Source: Medicago truncatula (taxonomy: Eukaryota > Streptophyta > Magnoliopsida > Fabales > Fabaceae). From it: 64,000 bases of DNA. Shown piece by piece: positions 1 through 10,723 of the stretch (the first letter of the stretch is position 1; each line of letters begins with the position of its first letter). The stretch is taken from positions 18,664,001 through 18,728,000 of the forward strand of contig NC_053043.1 in the NCBI RefSeq assembly GCF_003473485.1, given 5' to 3'. The notes beneath the pieces are model-generated. The model was not told the origin of the DNA. It saw only the letters and a list, made by a program, of their open reading frames with translations, and searched no databases. A program made the position numbers and the translations under genes.

Positions 1-76
1 GTGGTGAAGCATCCAAAATCTGTTACATAGATCAAGCACAAAAGAAAAGTGCCACCACCAAACAAAACATACACAA

Positions 77-646
77 TTACATGACACCAATACAAAGTAG
101 TGGGAGTCTCCACCAGTCATGAAAACTAAAAGTTAAAGGAACAAAGTTCGACGATAGCCATAAAAAAGAAGTCCGTTTCACCTTGTCGAAAATACTATGA
201 GGATCGATTACCATATTTTTGAAGATACAATTGTTTCTATCCTTCCATATTACCCAAATAGAAGCAAGCCAGATAACCTTTAAGTAAGAGTATAATGCTC
301 GCAGCAAGCTCGCCAAATGAGTAAATTACGTATAATGATCTTTGATATGCCCTAGACAAACAAATGAAATTCCAAGCCAATGAAATATTAGGAGCCAAAC
401 CTGCCGAAAAACATTGCATCCAAGAAATAGATGATTTGCCGTCTCGATACTACCACACCCTCCACCACACAAATTATTATGTGGTTGGAGAACAAATTGT
501 CTCACAAAATTAACTCTTGTCGGAATTCTATTTCGAAGAAGACGCCATGCAAAAAATGGAAACTTTAGCCGGAATAAGTTTATGCCAGACATCGTTGTAG
601 TTGTAACACTCCGTTTTCCCAACTTAAAAATTTCACATATAATCAC
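77..646 (-). mobile_element. LINE (non-LTR retrotransposon) 3' end, zf-RVT region, degraded
   Basis: Read on the minus strand, the frame from 646 to 77 encodes the C-terminal end of a plant L1-type polyprotein. A zf-RVT zinc-binding segment (WRLLRNRIPTRVN, then C-G-G-G-C-G, then NHLFLGC) is followed by the usual tail with IWVIWKDRNN and a closing W-rich block. The frame is interrupted once, by a stop at about 326-328, and continues in the same frame beyond it. Endonuclease and reverse transcriptase are absent, so this is a 5'-truncated dead copy. The family call rests on the zf-RVT pattern and typical tail. Confidence 0.8.
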
Positions 647-965
647 ATATAAATCAGAGTATTTTCAACGTAAACGGAATGTTACACTACTTTTCATAAA
701 ATCATAAACTGAATAAATAACTATTTATCCTTCAAATTCAACAACATACCAATTATCAGCTTAGTAGGATTGTATATGACAGTTAGGATAAATGTCTGAA
801 AACCGAATAAGACCTGGGAGGTATAAAAGGAAGGCAAAGGCGAAGATTCTTCAATATTCAGAAAATGATTCTTCAATATTCAAAATATTTCAAGACCAAG
901 AAGGAGTACCTTAATATTGTTGGACACGCAGTTATATGATACCTTGCTTTGGTAGTAGAAAAATG
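647..965. other. AT-rich intergenic stretch, nothing recognised
   Basis: No open frame, tRNA-like box or paired termini were seen here. The sequence is AT-rich and noncoding by eye. Confidence 0.5.
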
Positions 966-1050
966 ATCAGTTGTTCTTGTGAACTTAGCTCAGTTGGTAA
1001 TAACAGTGTATAATATCTGCAAGGTCTGAGGTTCGAAAAAGTGACCAGTT
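966..1050 (+). repeat. tRNA-derived SINE-like fragment
   Basis: The stretch carries a tRNA A-box-like motif (TTAGCTCAGTTGG, about 977-989) and a B-box-like motif (GAGGTTCGAA, about 1029-1038) at tRNA-like spacing. It does not fold as a complete tRNA and lacks a proper acceptor stem. It resembles the tRNA-related heads of SINE/LINE-associated repeats common in legumes. The same head occurs reversed near 3110-3165. Confidence 0.5.
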
Positions 1051-1845
1051 TTAAAATATCTTAAGGGGGATTTCGGACCTTGTTGGAAGGACGGATATAA
1101 AAAGAAAGAGTGTTAGGATATTAAAGTTGGATATTTCAAATTGTTGATATTTAAGTAGGATCGATTTCATATGATGATTTTATTACTAGAAACTTTACCT
1201 TTTTAGTGTAATTTTTTCAGCCTCTTTGTTTCTCCTATATTATATTTTTGAATAAGTGTTTTTCCTATATTAATTATATTACTTGAAGCTATTTATTCTG
1301 ATTTTTTATTTGCAAAAATAACTACACTGTTATGAAATTAATCAAAAGTATTGTAAGATATTGTACAATGTAGAAGAGTAGAGAGAAAGGATAAAGAGAG
1401 AACAAAGAGAATGATGTATTACTTCTCAAGTGAATCTTTACATTACATTATAGGTCATATTTATAGGACACAAATAGGTGAATGAATACGCATTTTACAA
1501 TCCACTTACTAGTGGGAGTTATAAGTATGTGGAAGGTTAAAAGTTGAACATCCACTACTTGATATATTCATAACATACACTAGATTATAGCATGTTTTCT
1601 CACTTTGACTTTTGAAACCTGTTTAATACTATTTTTAATTTGCTTATTTTAGTTCTTCTTTTAACATGAATGTAATCAGATATGAAGGCTAAGAAGGAAT
1701 TCGAGAACACAACCTGATGATTTTATTTGGTAATAAAATAAAGTTAATAATTTAAATTGGCGTATTTTTCACAGTTGTGTCAAAGCATAGTACTAAATAT
1801 ATCTTGCAAGTAAAAATATAGCCAATTTTTTACTTATATAAGAAA
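1051..1845. other. AT-rich noncoding DNA, probably interior of a Helitron-like element
   Basis: No coding frame is recognisable. A Helitron 3' terminus lies at its right end (1858-1883), so at least part of this stretch is probably the body of that nonautonomous element. I could not place a convincing 5'-TC start. Confidence 0.35.
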
Positions 1846-1855
1846 TTCTATAAAA

Positions 1856-1884
1856 CTCGTGCATCGCACGTGTTACAGTCTAGT
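1856..1884 (+). mobile_element. Helitron 3' terminus (hairpin plus CTAG)
   Basis: A short GC-rich hairpin CGTGC-ATC-GCACG (about 1858-1870) is followed nine bases later by CTAG (1880-1883) and a T (1884). This is the canonical plant Helitron 3' end, a hairpin 10-12 nt before CTRR with insertion before a host T. The element would extend leftwards. No Rep/helicase coding is visible, so it would be nonautonomous. The F-box remnant begins 79 bp beyond the end. Confidence 0.65.
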
Positions 1885-1962
1885 TATAATATAAACTCTT
1901 ATTCTATTTTCTTATCAGCCTCAAAAATTAGGGTTTTCATTTTGTGTTCGGCACGCCTCAAA

Positions 1963-2755
1963 ATGGGAGCATTTGAAGAGTTGCCGGAAGAGTGCTTCGT
2001 CGCCATACTCTCTCGTATGACTCCGGATGACGTTGGCAGGCTCTCCGTCGTTTCCAAAGCTTTCCGTTCTGTTGCCGATTCTGACACCGTCTGGAATCAC
2101 TTTCTCGATCCCAAATTCATCGATTTCATCATCCCACACTCTCATCCTTCCATTGCCAACGCTCCAACCAAAAAGGCTCTCTATCTCGCCCTATCTGATC
2201 GCCCCATCATGATCGACAATATTGATACGGTATTATTCTTTGTATTTCCAATTTCTGAATTAATTGTTGGATTTTGAAATGTGAATACTAATAAATAAGT
2301 CTTGAATGTTGAAATGTAGAGGATTCAATTGCATAGAAAGAGTGGAAAAAAGAGTTTTATGTTTGCTATTGCACTACCTATTGCCTCTGATTCCAGGTTT
2401 TTTCTCAACTCTTCTATTTATTTTATAACCTATAACCACTCAAATCTGTATTAACTTGTCTAACTTTTTTTATTTTCTTTTATCACCTTGATGATGAATA
2501 TTAAATCCGTGAATCAATGGTTCACACTCAATGTTTTTATGGTCTTGAATGATTTTATTTCTTAGTAAATGTTAGTCATTGATACTAACACTTATACTTC
2601 ATTTGTTTGTTTAGTAGGATTGCAAGTCCTAGTGTGAGACGTGATGGGTGGTTGGAGATTGAGACATGAGAGTTTAATTTATGCCTCGAAGATGACGAAG
2701 TCCAAATGAGTTTTATTGAGGGAAATTTCTTTCTTTTGAAGGAATAGAAGTTAAA
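1963..2755 (+). pseudogene. PP2-B-type F-box protein gene, truncated pseudogene
   Basis: Exon 1 (1963-2229, 89 codons, ATG preceded by AAA) encodes an N-terminal F-box (FEELPEECFVAILSRMTPDD, then VSKAFRSVADSDTVW) typical of phloem-protein-2-like SCF substrate adaptors. Exon 2 (2320-2396) keeps phase and gives the PP2 motif IQLHRKSGKKSFMFAIA. The central PP2 domain, roughly 100 residues carrying the family's tryptophan-rich core, is missing. About 2625-2755 only the tail remains (RRDGWLEIE, then EDDEVQMSFIEG) with an in-frame TGA right after GWLEIET. Family proteins are usually about 260-300 residues. It therefore looks dead as an SCF adaptor, although the F-box exon alone is open and could be transcribed. 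Confidence 0.8.
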
Positions 2756-2990
2756 TCAAGCAACCTTGATTGAACTATTCAGGGGTCTTGCATTTTGGAT
2801 GGCAGAATACTACTTGGAAGTTTCAACTTTTCAACATACCATGTGGCATATATTCATGTTCTAAACGTTAATAAAGGGATTGTTAAAGTGATAAAACCAT
2901 TATCATTGCTGGTAAAAAAATGCCATTATCATATGGATTAAAAAGTTTTCATTATTCTCATACTAAAATCTTCTTGCAATTGCCAATTAT

Positions 2991-3016
2991 ATACATATAT
3001 ATATATATATATATAC
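2991..3016. repeat. (TA)n microsatellite
   Basis: A short dinucleotide TA run in noncoding DNA. Confidence 0.9.
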
Positions 3017-3027
3017 GCATATACATA

Positions 3028-3165
3028 CTTGGTTAAGTAGTCTAATGGTTAAAGCTCACACATTATACATAAATGTGAATAAGTAGGGTGTCTGGAGTTC
3101 GAACACCATTACATATAATATGCAATATCCCTATCAACTGAGTTAAACTTACGAAGATATAATAT
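3028..3165. repeat. Head-to-head tRNA-like SINE fragments
   Basis: The left half has an A-box-like TAGTCTAATGGTTAAA and a B-box-like GAGTTCGAACACC on the plus strand. The right half (about 3110-3165) reads on the minus strand as TTAACTCAGTTGATAGGGA, the same head seen at 966-1018. The two tRNA-like heads face each other. Confidence 0.5.
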
Positions 3166-4380
3166 GTATTATATCCATATACAATGAATAACATCAAAAG
3201 TTTATTGCAACTGTTAGGTAGTTAGTGCCTTATCAATTAAAGCAAAGATCTGAAGTCAATTTAGTACAATCATTCATTTAATATATTAAAAAAAAGAGCT
3301 TTAAATTTATATTTTTGGTTGCGGTAGTAGTTACATAACAAAATCTAAGTAATGTATTAGTATAGACATATAAAACAATAAAATGCAGGAGAAGGCCTCA
3401 ATCCTATGCAGTAAGAGATTACACCTGAGAAATCAATCCAAGACTATCCCTAAGAAGCAAAACATCAACCATCTAGCTATTAGCATTACAAAAGTAAAAG
3501 ATCAAATATCAATACAATCAATGAAACAAATCTATCTCATTAAGATAGATCTACAATAGTAAGAACCATTTACACGACAATGACACAGATTTGAGATTGC
3601 TTTTGATTACGCCCTTTTTAGAACGAGTTTGTATCTGCTCGTTACTTATACTTTTTGGTGAAACTTGTCTATTTGTTTGCTTCTTTTTCTTTTTGTTTTT
3701 AGTTGTTGTTGGACAGACAAAGCTAGATTCGTGCTCCTCATTAGTATAATCCCCTCAAAACTTTTGTAAAATGTTCACACTTCTCTGAACTTCAGAAGAA
3801 CAAACAGTTGCAGTATGCACTGGTGTGTGGACAGACTACAAAACAGAATTATGTAAAGTCACACACTGATTCTCAATCTGATCTTTAGTAGAATGAGAGA
3901 AGTTCACATCAGCATTTTTAATATTATTCTCCACATTCTCCTCCAATTGAGCCATTATCTCAATCAATCTTGCATTTATCTCCTGTGTTTGGTGAATCTG
4001 AGCTGGTTCTTCTGATGGCTTTTTATAGTTTTGAAAGAATTGGCCAAAGAGAGAGAATCAGATTGCACATCTTTACCACTCTGCTCAGAACCTATATGAT
4101 TGGTATCAAAAGCTTGCACCATTGTAGGAACAATCTCAGTAACATGGGATTCAATATCTAATACACACATATATAACAAAATTAGGATTGTTCGCGGTTC
4201 GGTTCATGAAAGAAACTGAATCGAACTGGAGTAAACTTTTTTTACCGTACGGTTTAAACCGAACCAAAATGTTAATAGTTTGTCTCAAACTGAACCATTA
4301 GAAAAGTTCAGTGCAGAAAGTTTTGTATTTTCAAACAAAATTACTTACCAATCCTACTAAAACAAATTAGTGTTAAATAA
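3166..4380. other. Noncoding region with decayed minus-strand coding traces
   Basis: On the minus strand, 4180 to about 3600 contains protein-like stretches (for example QIHQTQEINARLIEIMAQLEE and a basic KNKKKKKQTN tail) broken by stops. The composition resembles a decayed transposon or hypothetical-protein C-terminus, but I cannot name a family. The rest (3166-3550 and 4180-4380) shows nothing recognisable apart from GGTTCGGTTC-like repeats near 4195-4270. Confidence 0.3.
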
Positions 4381-4830
4381 ATAAATGGTCCCTAAATATA
4401 TCAACATTTGATTTTAGTCTCCTTAAAATATTCCTTAGACTTTTGATCCAGTGAAATTTTTCATCCATGAGATTAGTCCATACTTTTTAGTCAACTCATC
4501 TCTAACTTTCATATTTTATAATGAAATTTTTCAGGAACGGACGTTAGTCGTGATAGTTCATGTTAAAGTTGTTTGGAGTTCAACATTGCTTAGTTTCCTA
4601 GATTGTTTAATGTATAAATGTGTTCGGGCATCCTCACTCTTTAAGCTAGCCTTTGTGATGAGATACAAACCCGTTTAACTTGGTATCAAAGTCGGATTAA
4701 AGACTACAATGTGTGAATTGAACGCAAGACCCACACTAGGCATGAAGGTGAGTTTGTATTGAGAAAAATTCAAGTCCCACATAGAATAGAGTATAAAGCC
4801 TGAGATCGCGCAAAACCCAACATAAAAACC

Positions 4831-5328
4831 TATGAAGTTCAGATACTCCAAAATGGAGATGTATCTATATTGAGTACGTATCAGATACCGATACTCCACG
4901 GATTATCGCGGATATTAGATTCTTATACGATAGCCCACATATACACAAGGATACTTCAAAGATATGTATCCTATAAAACATGAAGAGTAAAAAAGTGAGA
5001 CAATGTTTTGAAAATTCAGTGGAAATGTATATGATTCAATTTTTATAAAAAAACTTTACATTTTTTTTATTTTGATCATATGTATTATTTTTTTAAAAAT
5101 TGTGATTTTAATAATGAAGAGTAATCAATTATGGTTTTCTTCGTAACCAATTTTTTTTTTTTTTTTTTTTTATGGTTTTCTACAAGTATTTTACATTCAT
5201 ATAAATTTTGATATAAAAAATTTGTTAACGTATCCTAGCCGTATTATATTTTAAATTTTAAAAATTCCGAGTATCCGTATACCCTATTGTATCTTACTTG
5301 CACCCGTATCACGTATCCGAACTTCATA
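4831..5328. mobile_element. MITE-like element with TATGAAGTTC terminal inverted repeats
   Basis: The left end TATGAAGTTCAGATAC is matched in inverted orientation by the right end (reverse complement TATGAAGTTCGGATAC). The interior holds further inverted GTATCCGTAT-like words. ATAAAAAC occurs at or near both flanks and may be an 8-bp target duplication, offset by a base or two. It is noncoding. Confidence 0.55.
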
Positions 5329-5460
5329 AATAAAAACTTTATTGTTTGCTTATGAAAATGTGTTAGATAATTCATTGTCTTGGATGAAAATATTGGTAAA
5401 ATAAGATTTTATATGAAAGAAAATATTAATTTTTTTTAGAGATTAATAAATTAAATAAAT

Positions 5461-5628
5461 GAGTAAACCACCAAATTAGTCATGTCTTTGTAAGTCATTC
5501 TCAAATTAGTCTTCAACTTTATTAATAGAGTTTCTTAAAAAAAATAAAAAAAATCTATTAATAGAGTTAGAGATCAATTTGAAAAATGACTCACTTATAA
5601 AAACTTTGACCAATTTGAGTGTTTACTC
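5461..5628. mobile_element. Fold-back MITE, 168 bp
   Basis: The two halves are long imperfect inverted repeats: the left starts GAGTAAACCACCAAATTAG and the right end reverse-complements to GAGTAAACACTCAAATTGG. The flanks TTAAATAAAT and TTCAATAAAT match at 9 of 10 positions, consistent with a 9-10-bp target duplication and a Mutator-type MITE. Confidence 0.7.
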
Positions 5629-5670
5629 TTCAATAAATACATCAATATCAACCAGAATTACATAACTTTA

Positions 5671-6015
5671 GACTTTGTTTGGGAGTTTTGTTTTGGCGGG
5701 GCGTACTAAACCCACTACGTACCATACCATCGGGCGGCTCGCCTGAATGTCGAGTCTTTCTGCGCCGCCAACTCGACGAGGAGGGGAGGGTTTTGAAAAA
5801 AAAGGAAGAAGCAAGTAGAAGAAATTGAAGACATTGGGAGGAGATGACTTTGAAGGTTAATTTTTTACTCATAATAAAAAATCTCCCTCATTTGATGGAA
5901 CTCAAAAATTCTCTAAAAAACTGTTGTTTTAAAAAATGTGAATATTTTATCCATTTTTCTATATATTTCCAACCCCCAAAACCCTCCCTTCCCCTCCATA
6001 CTCCCAAACGGATCC
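5671..6015. mobile_element. PIF/Harbinger (Tourist-like) MITE, 345 bp
   Basis: The left end GACTTTGTTTGGGAG pairs with the right end, whose reverse complement is GGATCCGTTTGGGAG. The element is flanked on both sides by TTA (5668-5670 and 6016-6018), the 3-bp target duplication of this superfamily. G-rich (GGGGAGGG) and C-rich (CCTCCC) inner blocks are also inverted. A related copy lies at 33830-34163. It supplies the false in-frame 5' extension of the PPR reading frame. Confidence 0.75.
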
Positions 6016-6311
6016 TTAAGGTGGGAGAGTTAGGTAATTTTGCCTCACATTTCATCCAATTATTTTATGTAAAAAAAAAAAAACTCATTCGGATCGAGAG
6101 ACATGGCTCAACCATTTTCACCACCGGTCGCCACTCCTTGACCCGCCGCCTTAAACCTGCCGTGCACCGCCGCGCACAGCCGTCCTGCAGCCACCACCAT
6201 CCCTCTCACCGCCAGATACAATCACAGGGTACTGACAGTGTTGTTACCATTTGGTTCTGTTCTGAAAGAAACATAACCAAATCTTCATCAAACTCAAATT
6301 TTCTTGATTTC

Positions 6312-8117
6312 ATGAAACCCAAAAACCACATATTTAACCACCCAACACTCCAAACATTACAACAAAAATGCAACAATTTCAATACCCTTAAACAAATACA
6401 CACCCAAATAATAACAACTGGTCTATCATTTCAAACATATTGTCTTAGTCACTTAATTAAGATATCCTCTAAATTTAACTTACCCTATGCTTTCAAAATC
6501 TTTAATTATATCTCAAACCCAACAATTTTCCTCTACAATACACTCATTTCATCTTTGATTAATCAAACTAATCAAAATCAAATCCATTTAGCATTCTCAC
6601 TTTATAATAAAATTCTCACAAACAAAAATCTTCAACCTAATAGTTTCACTTTTCCCTCACTTTTCAAAGCTTGTTGTTCTAACCAATCATGGTTTCATTA
6701 TGGTCCATTACTTCATACCCATGTTTTGAAATTTCTTCAACCACCTTTTGATAATTTTGTTCAAGCTTCATTGCTTAATTTTTATGCTAAATATGGGAAA
6801 ATGTGTGTGTCGAGATATATTTTTGATCGAATTAATGAACCTGATTTGGCTACGTGGAATGTTATTTTGAATGCTTATGCGCGTAGTTCGAGTTATCATA
6901 GTTACTCGAATAGTTTTGATGATGCTGATTTTTCGTTAGAGTCGTTGTATTTGTTTCGTGACATGCAAGTGATTGGAATAAGGCCTAATGAAGTTACGAT
7001 TGTTGCGTTGATTAGTGCTTGTTCTAATTTAGGTGCTGTTAGTCAAGGTTTTTGGGTTCATTGTTTTGTGTTAAGGAATAAGATTAAGATGAATAGGTTT
7101 GTGGGAACTGCATTCGTTGATATGTATTCGAAATGTGGATGTTTGAATCTTGCATGTCAAGTGTTTGATAAAATGCCTGAAAATGATAGGGATTCGTTTT
7201 GTTATACTGCAATGATTGGGGGTTTTGCTGTTCATGGTTATGGGAATCAAGCACTTGAACTTTATAGAAAGATGAAGTTTAAGGGTTTAGTTCCTGATAG
7301 TGCAACTTTTGTGGTTACGATGTTTGCTTGTTCGCATGTTGGATTAGTGGAAGAAGGGTTGGAGATTTTCAAATCCATGAAGGAGGTTCATGGGGTGGAA
7401 CCGAAACTCGAGCATTATGGATGCTTGATTGATCTTCTGGGTCGAGCCGGGCGATTAAAGGAGGCAGAGGAGTGGTTAGCAGATATGCCGATGAAACCAA
7501 ATGCGGTATTGTGGAGGTCTTTACTTGGTGCAGCAAGAATTCATGGTAATTTAGGTGTTGGAGAAGTTGCTCTCACAAAGTTAATAGAGTTGGAACCAGA
7601 AACTAGTGGAAATTACGTGCTTTTGTCGAATATGTATGCTAGTGTTGGTAGAGTGAATGATGTTAAGAGAGTGAGGAAGCTAATGAAACATCATGGTGTT
7701 AACAAGTTGCCGGGTTTTAGCTTAGTGGAAATAAAGGGTGCAATGCATGAGTTTCTTACAGGTGACAGAAGTCATCCATTTTCAAAGGAGATATATTTGA
7801 AGATCGCGGAGATTAATAGTAGACTTGAAGAATATGGTCACAAGGCAAGAACATCAGAGGCTCTGTTCGATCTAGAAGAAGAGGATAAGGAAGGTGTACT
7901 CTCTTACCATAGTGAAAGATTAGCCATAGCATTTGCTCTTATAGCATCTCCTTCAAGTTTAGCTATAAGAATTATTAAAAACCTTAGAGTTTGTGGGGAT
8001 TGTCATGCGTTCACCAAGCTAATATCAGTGGCATATCATAGAGAAATCATAGTTAGAGATCGAAATCGGTTTCATCATTTTAAAGACGGGAGTTGCTCTT
8101 GTCTAGATTACTGGTGA
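6312..8117 (+). CDS. DYW-class PPR protein, probable organellar RNA-editing factor
   Basis: A single-exon 601-residue PLS-type pentatricopeptide repeat protein. The N-terminus carries LKQIHTQIITTG, followed by degenerate P/L/S repeats (for example FLYNTLISSL, PDLATWNVIL, ALISACSNLGA, GTAFVDMYSKCGCL, LEHYGCLIDLLGRAGRL). E/E+ domains (about 430-510) and a complete DYW deaminase domain follow. The deaminase zinc signature is present: HSERLA (about 533) and CGDCH (about 561), with the terminal DGSCSCLDYW. Such proteins bind organellar RNA and direct C-to-U editing in mitochondria or plastids. By memory it is closest to Arabidopsis At5g43790, which to my recollection ends before a DYW domain. The frame is open back to 5844, but 5844-6015 is MITE, so I chose the ATG at 6312. 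Intron-less structure is usual for the family. Confidence 0.9.
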   Translation: MKPKNHIFNHPTLQTLQQKCNNFNTLKQIHTQIITTGLSFQTYCLSHLIKISSKFNLPYAFKIFNYISNPTIFLYNTLISSLINQTNQNQIHLAFSLYNKILTNKNLQPNSFTFPSLFKACCSNQSWFHYGPLLHTHVLKFLQPPFDNFVQASLLNFYAKYGKMCVSRYIFDRINEPDLATWNVILNAYARSSSYHSYSNSFDDADFSLESLYLFRDMQVIGIRPNEVTIVALISACSNLGAVSQGFWVHCFVLRNKIKMNRFVGTAFVDMYSKCGCLNLACQVFDKMPENDRDSFCYTAMIGGFAVHGYGNQALELYRKMKFKGLVPDSATFVVTMFACSHVGLVEEGLEIFKSMKEVHGVEPKLEHYGCLIDLLGRAGRLKEAEEWLADMPMKPNAVLWRSLLGAARIHGNLGVGEVALTKLIELEPETSGNYVLLSNMYASVGRVNDVKRVRKLMKHHGVNKLPGFSLVEIKGAMHEFLTGDRSHPFSKEIYLKIAEINSRLEEYGHKARTSEALFDLEEEDKEGVLSYHSERLAIAFALIASPSSLAIRIIKNLRVCGDCHAFTKLISVAYHREIIVRDRNRFHHFKDGSCSCLDYW

Positions 8118-8936
8118 TAATACCATGTAACATGTTCACCTCACAACAAAATCAATACCTGAATGAAAATATATAGTTTGCTATGTTCATCTGAAATTCA
8201 ATTTACTTATAAAATAATATAGTTGCATCAGAATCTTCCATAAGCTTATATTAATTTCAGTTTTTCTATTGGTGTACTATATGTATTTAATTTCTTAGTA
8301 ACTGGATCATGATTGAGAAGGTGCCTTAACACAAATAAATGTTCCACCTTGAAGAACATATTTTGTATATTGCTTCAATAGTACTTGTGTTCTTTAACTT
8401 TTAGATTGAGCTGGCTCCAATTCAAAGATGTTCAGGTGAACTTGTCTTGCAACTTGGATATAATGTAGCATTCCATACTTCTATCGCTGTCGAGATTAAG
8501 CATCTATGAGTTTGCAGGTAAACCCTTCCGGTCGGAGACTTGTACTGTCATCCAACAGTTGCTACCATAGAAGCAGGGAAAGACAATTTTGTTCTTTCTC
8601 CTGTTCAGAAGCATACCATAAAAATACTTCTTACTTATGCAGAACATTCTGCCAATTTTCAAGTAAAAAATACATGAATCTATTAACAATTTATGTGTGT
8701 GCACAAAGTTTAATAGACTCTACACATAACATTTTATTTATTACACGTTATATTATCTAGTATCTATATACTTTTTTACTGAACTCTCAGCTTCTCCACT
8801 TGTGACTTCAAAAACTTCAAAGGATTCTTTGTTTGGGTGTATCTTCAGGTTGAACTATTTAAACTGCATCAAAAATCTCAAATCATTATTTTGAAGAAAT
8901 TGGTTTGTTATAAGAAATTGTCAAAATAAATAAATA
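8118..8936. other. PPR 3' flank, AT-rich, nothing further recognised
   Basis: This presumably contains the 3' UTR and polyadenylation region of the PPR gene. No further coding or paired termini were seen. The open frame at 8506-8760 has no family resemblance. Confidence 0.4.
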
Positions 8937-9260
8937 GGCTAAATTGCATTTTTGGTCTCTTAACTATTTAGGCAGTATCGCTTTAGTCCCTTAATTAAAA
9001 TTCGATTTATTTTGGTCCCTTAACTTCTCTCCGTTACACATTTTGGTCATTTCCGTTAGTTTTAATTCAAAAACGTTAGATTTTCTTCTGGAATTTTTCT
9101 GGGATTCTTGTTGAAGGTTGATGGAGATGATATGAAGATGAAAAAGAGGACCAAAATATGTAACAGGGAAAAGTTAAGGAACCAAAATAAATCGAATTTT
9201 AATTAAGGGACCCAAGCGATACTACCTAAATAGTTAAGGGACCAAAAATGCAATTTATCC
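8937..9260. mobile_element. Mutator-type MITE with long TIRs, 324 bp
   Basis: About 90 bp at each end are near-perfect inverted repeats, beginning GGCTAAATTGCATTTTTGGT on the left with the mirror at the right end. It is flanked by a perfect 9-bp duplication AAATAAATA (8928-8936 and 9261-9269). Nine-bp duplications with long TIRs are the signature of MULE derivatives. It is noncoding. Confidence 0.9.
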
Positions 9261-9269
9261 AAATAAATA

Positions 9270-10723
9270 CTAGTAACTTTGCTTAAGAAGACAAAAAGCA
9301 TTGAAAGAATTATGTGGTTGATCTCAACATCAAAATGTATTGAACTCCACTAGTAATTTTTATAAAGGAAATGCTAACATGCGTCCCTAGAACACTTGTT
9401 AGAGCATCAATATCACCTTTCCATATGGGTGGCAACACAATAACCAATGTCTTTGTGTCAGAATATCTTGGATAATTGGCATTGAAGAAGAGTAGCCAAA
9501 CTCTCCATAGTTGCTCTCGGCATTGCAACGTTTCTTTACCTGCAATTGTCATACTTTTTATTAATTTTTAGTTTTTTCTTTTGTCCTATATACATGTAAA
9601 ATATACTTTTGAGTGGTATGGATATTTAAAAAATGTAGTTGAGTCATTTAAATAATTGAGAAGTCGAAAGTAATATAATGTATTATATGAGACCCATTTA
9701 TACCACTCATATGGATGACATGAATATGGATGTTCTTAGTGTCCCAAAGATACAAATTTTATATTGAAAATTGTGTTTTTCATTTCTCGAGTTAAAATTG
9801 TTGTTTTCAAGACATGATTACGTGTTTCTTAGCATCTGTTCTTATGGTATAAATTAACATAACCTTTTTTTTTTATTTTTTATTTTTTATAAATTGTAGA
9901 ATTCTATAGGTGTAACCAATTCTGAAAAAAAATTGACGAAAACAAAAGTTCAAAATTAACCAAATAGAAAATGTATTTGATCTTCTCAGGTTTAAAATTG
10001 AATCGACGTAAATCGAACGAGTTTCATTCGATTATAGATTTTTAATTTCGAGATCCAAAGTTAAGAGAATTTTATTAATCCCGGAATATGTGTCTATTGT
10101 TTCAACACCTTAGGGAGTTCTAATTTTATATGCATTTTATTTTGGTAAAAAACTTCGCTTAATTCTAAACAGATTTTAACCTATCCAAATGCACTTAGAT
10201 GAAATGGCATGGACCTCTTCTAACTTATCAAGGTCCTGTGTTCAAATCCAACTTTGAGCAGTTGCGTGTGTGAAAGATACCCGGTCCAAATCCAGCTCCG
10301 ATCAAACCATTACATTTTAACGATGATAGACTTTTTCGATTTTTTTTCCCTTGTGACGTATTATGCATGAGTTGGACGGTCTACTCAAGAAAATAATTGA
10401 TATGGTTTTGTCATGTTTCTTTTCTATGAACCAAATAAAGGCAAAAAAAAAAGTACAGCATGAGTTGCATGACAAGGACACAATGAATCCATTTCCAATG
10501 TAACATGCCACATACGTTACACATTTCCAACATCACGTCAATGTTATTTTAAACCCACCTATTTTTATCCATTACACCAGAAAAACCAGAACCAAACTTT
10601 TCAAGAACAATAACAAAAACAATAATGAAAATCTCAAGCTCAATAACAATGATAGAGGCCTAAGACAAAAGGAGAAACAATACAGGAATTTCCAAATTCC
10701 TTATCCACTCTCCTTGTGTCATT
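9270..10723. other. Intergenic, includes a tRNA-like SINE trace and the VIT/vWA promoter
   Basis: A weak tRNA-like B-box (GTGTTCAAATCC, about 10241-10252) marks a decayed SINE. The rest is AT-rich noncoding DNA. The last 200 bp before 10724 should hold the promoter and 5' UTR of the VIT/vWA gene. I see no unambiguous TATA box. Confidence 0.4.

Noticed and set aside
966-1050. A functional tRNA gene
   Set aside because: Only A- and B-box-like words are present. No acceptor stem pairing or credible anticodon arm was found, so it is a SINE-type fragment.
2991-3016. CRISPR-like or structured repeat arrays anywhere in the window
   Set aside because: All short-repeat arrays seen are microsatellites or tandem units without regular unique spacers, and the DNA is plant nuclear.
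5844-6311. In-frame 156-codon upstream part of the PPR frame as real N-terminus
   Set aside because: 5844-6015 lies inside a MITE with TTA duplications, and the family resemblance starts after 6312.
9310-9552. 80-codon minus-strand frame as a small gene
   Set aside because: No recognisable domain, signal or neighbouring exon. It is consistent with chance in AT-rich DNA.
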